64,000 nt of DNA from Rhizobiaceae bacterium CPCC 101076. GTDB taxonomy: Bacteria; Pseudomonadota; Alphaproteobacteria; Rhizobiales; Methylopilaceae. Positions 63,425 through 64,000 of the stretch are shown here, one piece after another. A program made the position numbers and the translations under genes. Below the pieces are notes generated by a model. That model had not been told where the DNA came from. It made no database searches and saw only the letters and a program-made list of their open reading frames with translations. The stretch is from positions 1 through 64,000 of the forward strand of contig QDFX01000012.1 in NCBI GenBank assembly GCA_003347645.1. Reading direction: 5' to 3'. The stretch's first letter is position 1; every line of letters begins with the position of its first letter.

Positions 63425-64000
63425 TCACGCCTCATTCACAGATGACAGATGCGCGTCCTGTCGCGCCGGACCCTTGCGGACACCGCGCGCCGCGATCTCG
63501 GCAACGAGAGAATCGAGCGCCGTCAGGCCGGTGAGCGAGAAACCCGAATCGTTTGCACCTTCCGACGAACTCGCCGGAGCGAAGGCGCGGGAGAAGCCGA
63601 GCCGCTTTGCTTCCTTCGCACGCAATCCCGCATGGGACACCGGCCGGACCGCCCCCGACAGGCTGACTTCGCCGAAGAAGACGCTGTCCAGCGGAAGAAC
63701 GGAATTGGCAAAGGAGGAGACGAGGGCGGCCGCGACCGCGATATCGGCCGCCGGCTCCTGGATGCGCAGACCGCCCGCGACATTGAGATAGACGTCGTGG
63801 CTCCCAAGCCTGAGCCCGGCATGGGCTTCGAGCACCGCGAGTACCATCGACAGCCGGTTCGAATCCCAGCCGACGACGGCGCGGCGGGGCGTGCCGAGCG
63901 AGGAGGGGGCGACAAGTGCCTGCACCTCGACGAGGATCGGCCGCGTGCCTTCGATGCCGGCGAAGACGGCGACGCCTGGAGCGGCGACATCGCGGCTCGA
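63425..64000 (-). CDS. radA: DNA repair protein RadA, 3' part (5' end outside window)
   Basis: The C-terminal ~190 residues of RadA, reading off the window edge. The Lon-protease-like C-terminal domain is visible: VFAGIEGTRPILVEVQALVA, SSLGTPRRAVVGWDSNRLSM, YLNVAGGLRIQEPAADIAVA, SLSGAVRPVSHAGLRAKEAK. RadA is a RecA-like helicase acting in recombination. The N-terminal zinc-binding and RecA core lie beyond position 64000. cvpA follows 83 bp downstream. Confidence 0.95.
   Translation of the reverse strand, partial: SSRDVAAPGVAVFAGIEGTRPILVEVQALVAPSSLGTPRRAVVGWDSNRLSMVLAVLEAHAGLRLGSHDVYLNVAGGLRIQEPAADIAVAAALVSSFANSVLPLDSVFFGEVSLSGAVRPVSHAGLRAKEAKRLGFSRAFAPASSSEGANDSGFSLTGLTALDSLVAEIAARGVRKGPARQDAHLSSVNEA

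Overview
The window is chromosomal DNA from a high-GC alphaproteobacterium, most probably of the order Hyphomicrobiales (Rhizobiales). The support is a circularly permuted two-piece tmRNA with the tag ANDNYAPVAQAA, Omp25/31-type outer-membrane barrels, DUF4169 and ribbon-helix-helix genes beside fumC, the order radA-cvpA-purF-SDR, the order pyrB-pyrC-plsY-dprA, and ~70-90 bp extragenic palindromes of a kind common in that order. I cannot name the genus. I see no prophage, insertion sequence, CRISPR array, rRNA or plasmid genes. Most of the window is core metabolism and housekeeping, with small accessory patches.

Layout. 0.4-6.7 kb is accessory: an MFS transporter, a LysR regulator divergent from an MBL hydrolase/SDR/tautomerase group, a small exported protein, a DUF1206 membrane protein and a LysE-type exporter. 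6.8-10.5 kb is one very large AsmA protein. 10.4-13.9 kb, on the minus strand, holds ssrA (tmRNA), sspB, fumC, a ccdAB toxin-antitoxin pair, DUF4169 and an RHH protein. 14-25 kb holds a CPBP protease, thyA-GNAT-folA, hflK-hflC-DUF2065-degP, serB, miaA and two outer-membrane barrels. 25.3-34.6 kb is the branched-chain amino acid region: ilvI-ilvH-ilvC, then HAD, pdxY, PhzF and Nudix genes, then leuA. Both ilvI and leuA are preceded by short reading frames rich in the regulated amino acids, suggesting ribosome-mediated attenuation. 34.7-42.2 kb is accessory: an AraC regulator, an exported aldo/keto reductase, two divergent Bug-type binding proteins with TctB/TctA, and a GreA-like factor whose start codon lies in a perfect hairpin. 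42.3-43.7 kb has tRNA-Lys(CTT) and small orphan genes. 43.6-54.7 kb holds dprA, plsY, pyrC, pyrB, two exported small proteins, ruvX, a UPF0173 hydrolase and gatC-gatA...gatB. 54.7-64 kb holds two GT39-like membrane glycosyltransferases, a YfgM-like protein, a short lipoprotein, der, an SDR, purF, cvpA and the 3' part of radA.

How the genes work together. tmRNA tags stalled proteins and SspB, encoded next door, delivers tagged proteins to ClpXP. HflK/HflC modulate the membrane protease FtsH, and the adjacent DegP acts in the periplasm. IlvI/IlvH/IlvC and LeuA supply valine, isoleucine and leucine. PyrB and a dihydroorotase-like protein that lacks its metal-binding HxH probably form an aspartate transcarbamoylase complex. 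GatCAB makes Gln-tRNA(Gln)/Asn-tRNA(Asn).

The best leads for novelty are modest: the two attenuator leaders, the GreA-like start-codon hairpin, the SDR without its catalytic tyrosine, a CcdB without the gyrase-poisoning tryptophan, the short lipoprotein in the bamB position, and an orphan secreted protein inside the tct operon. I did not find a convincing wholly new multi-gene system.
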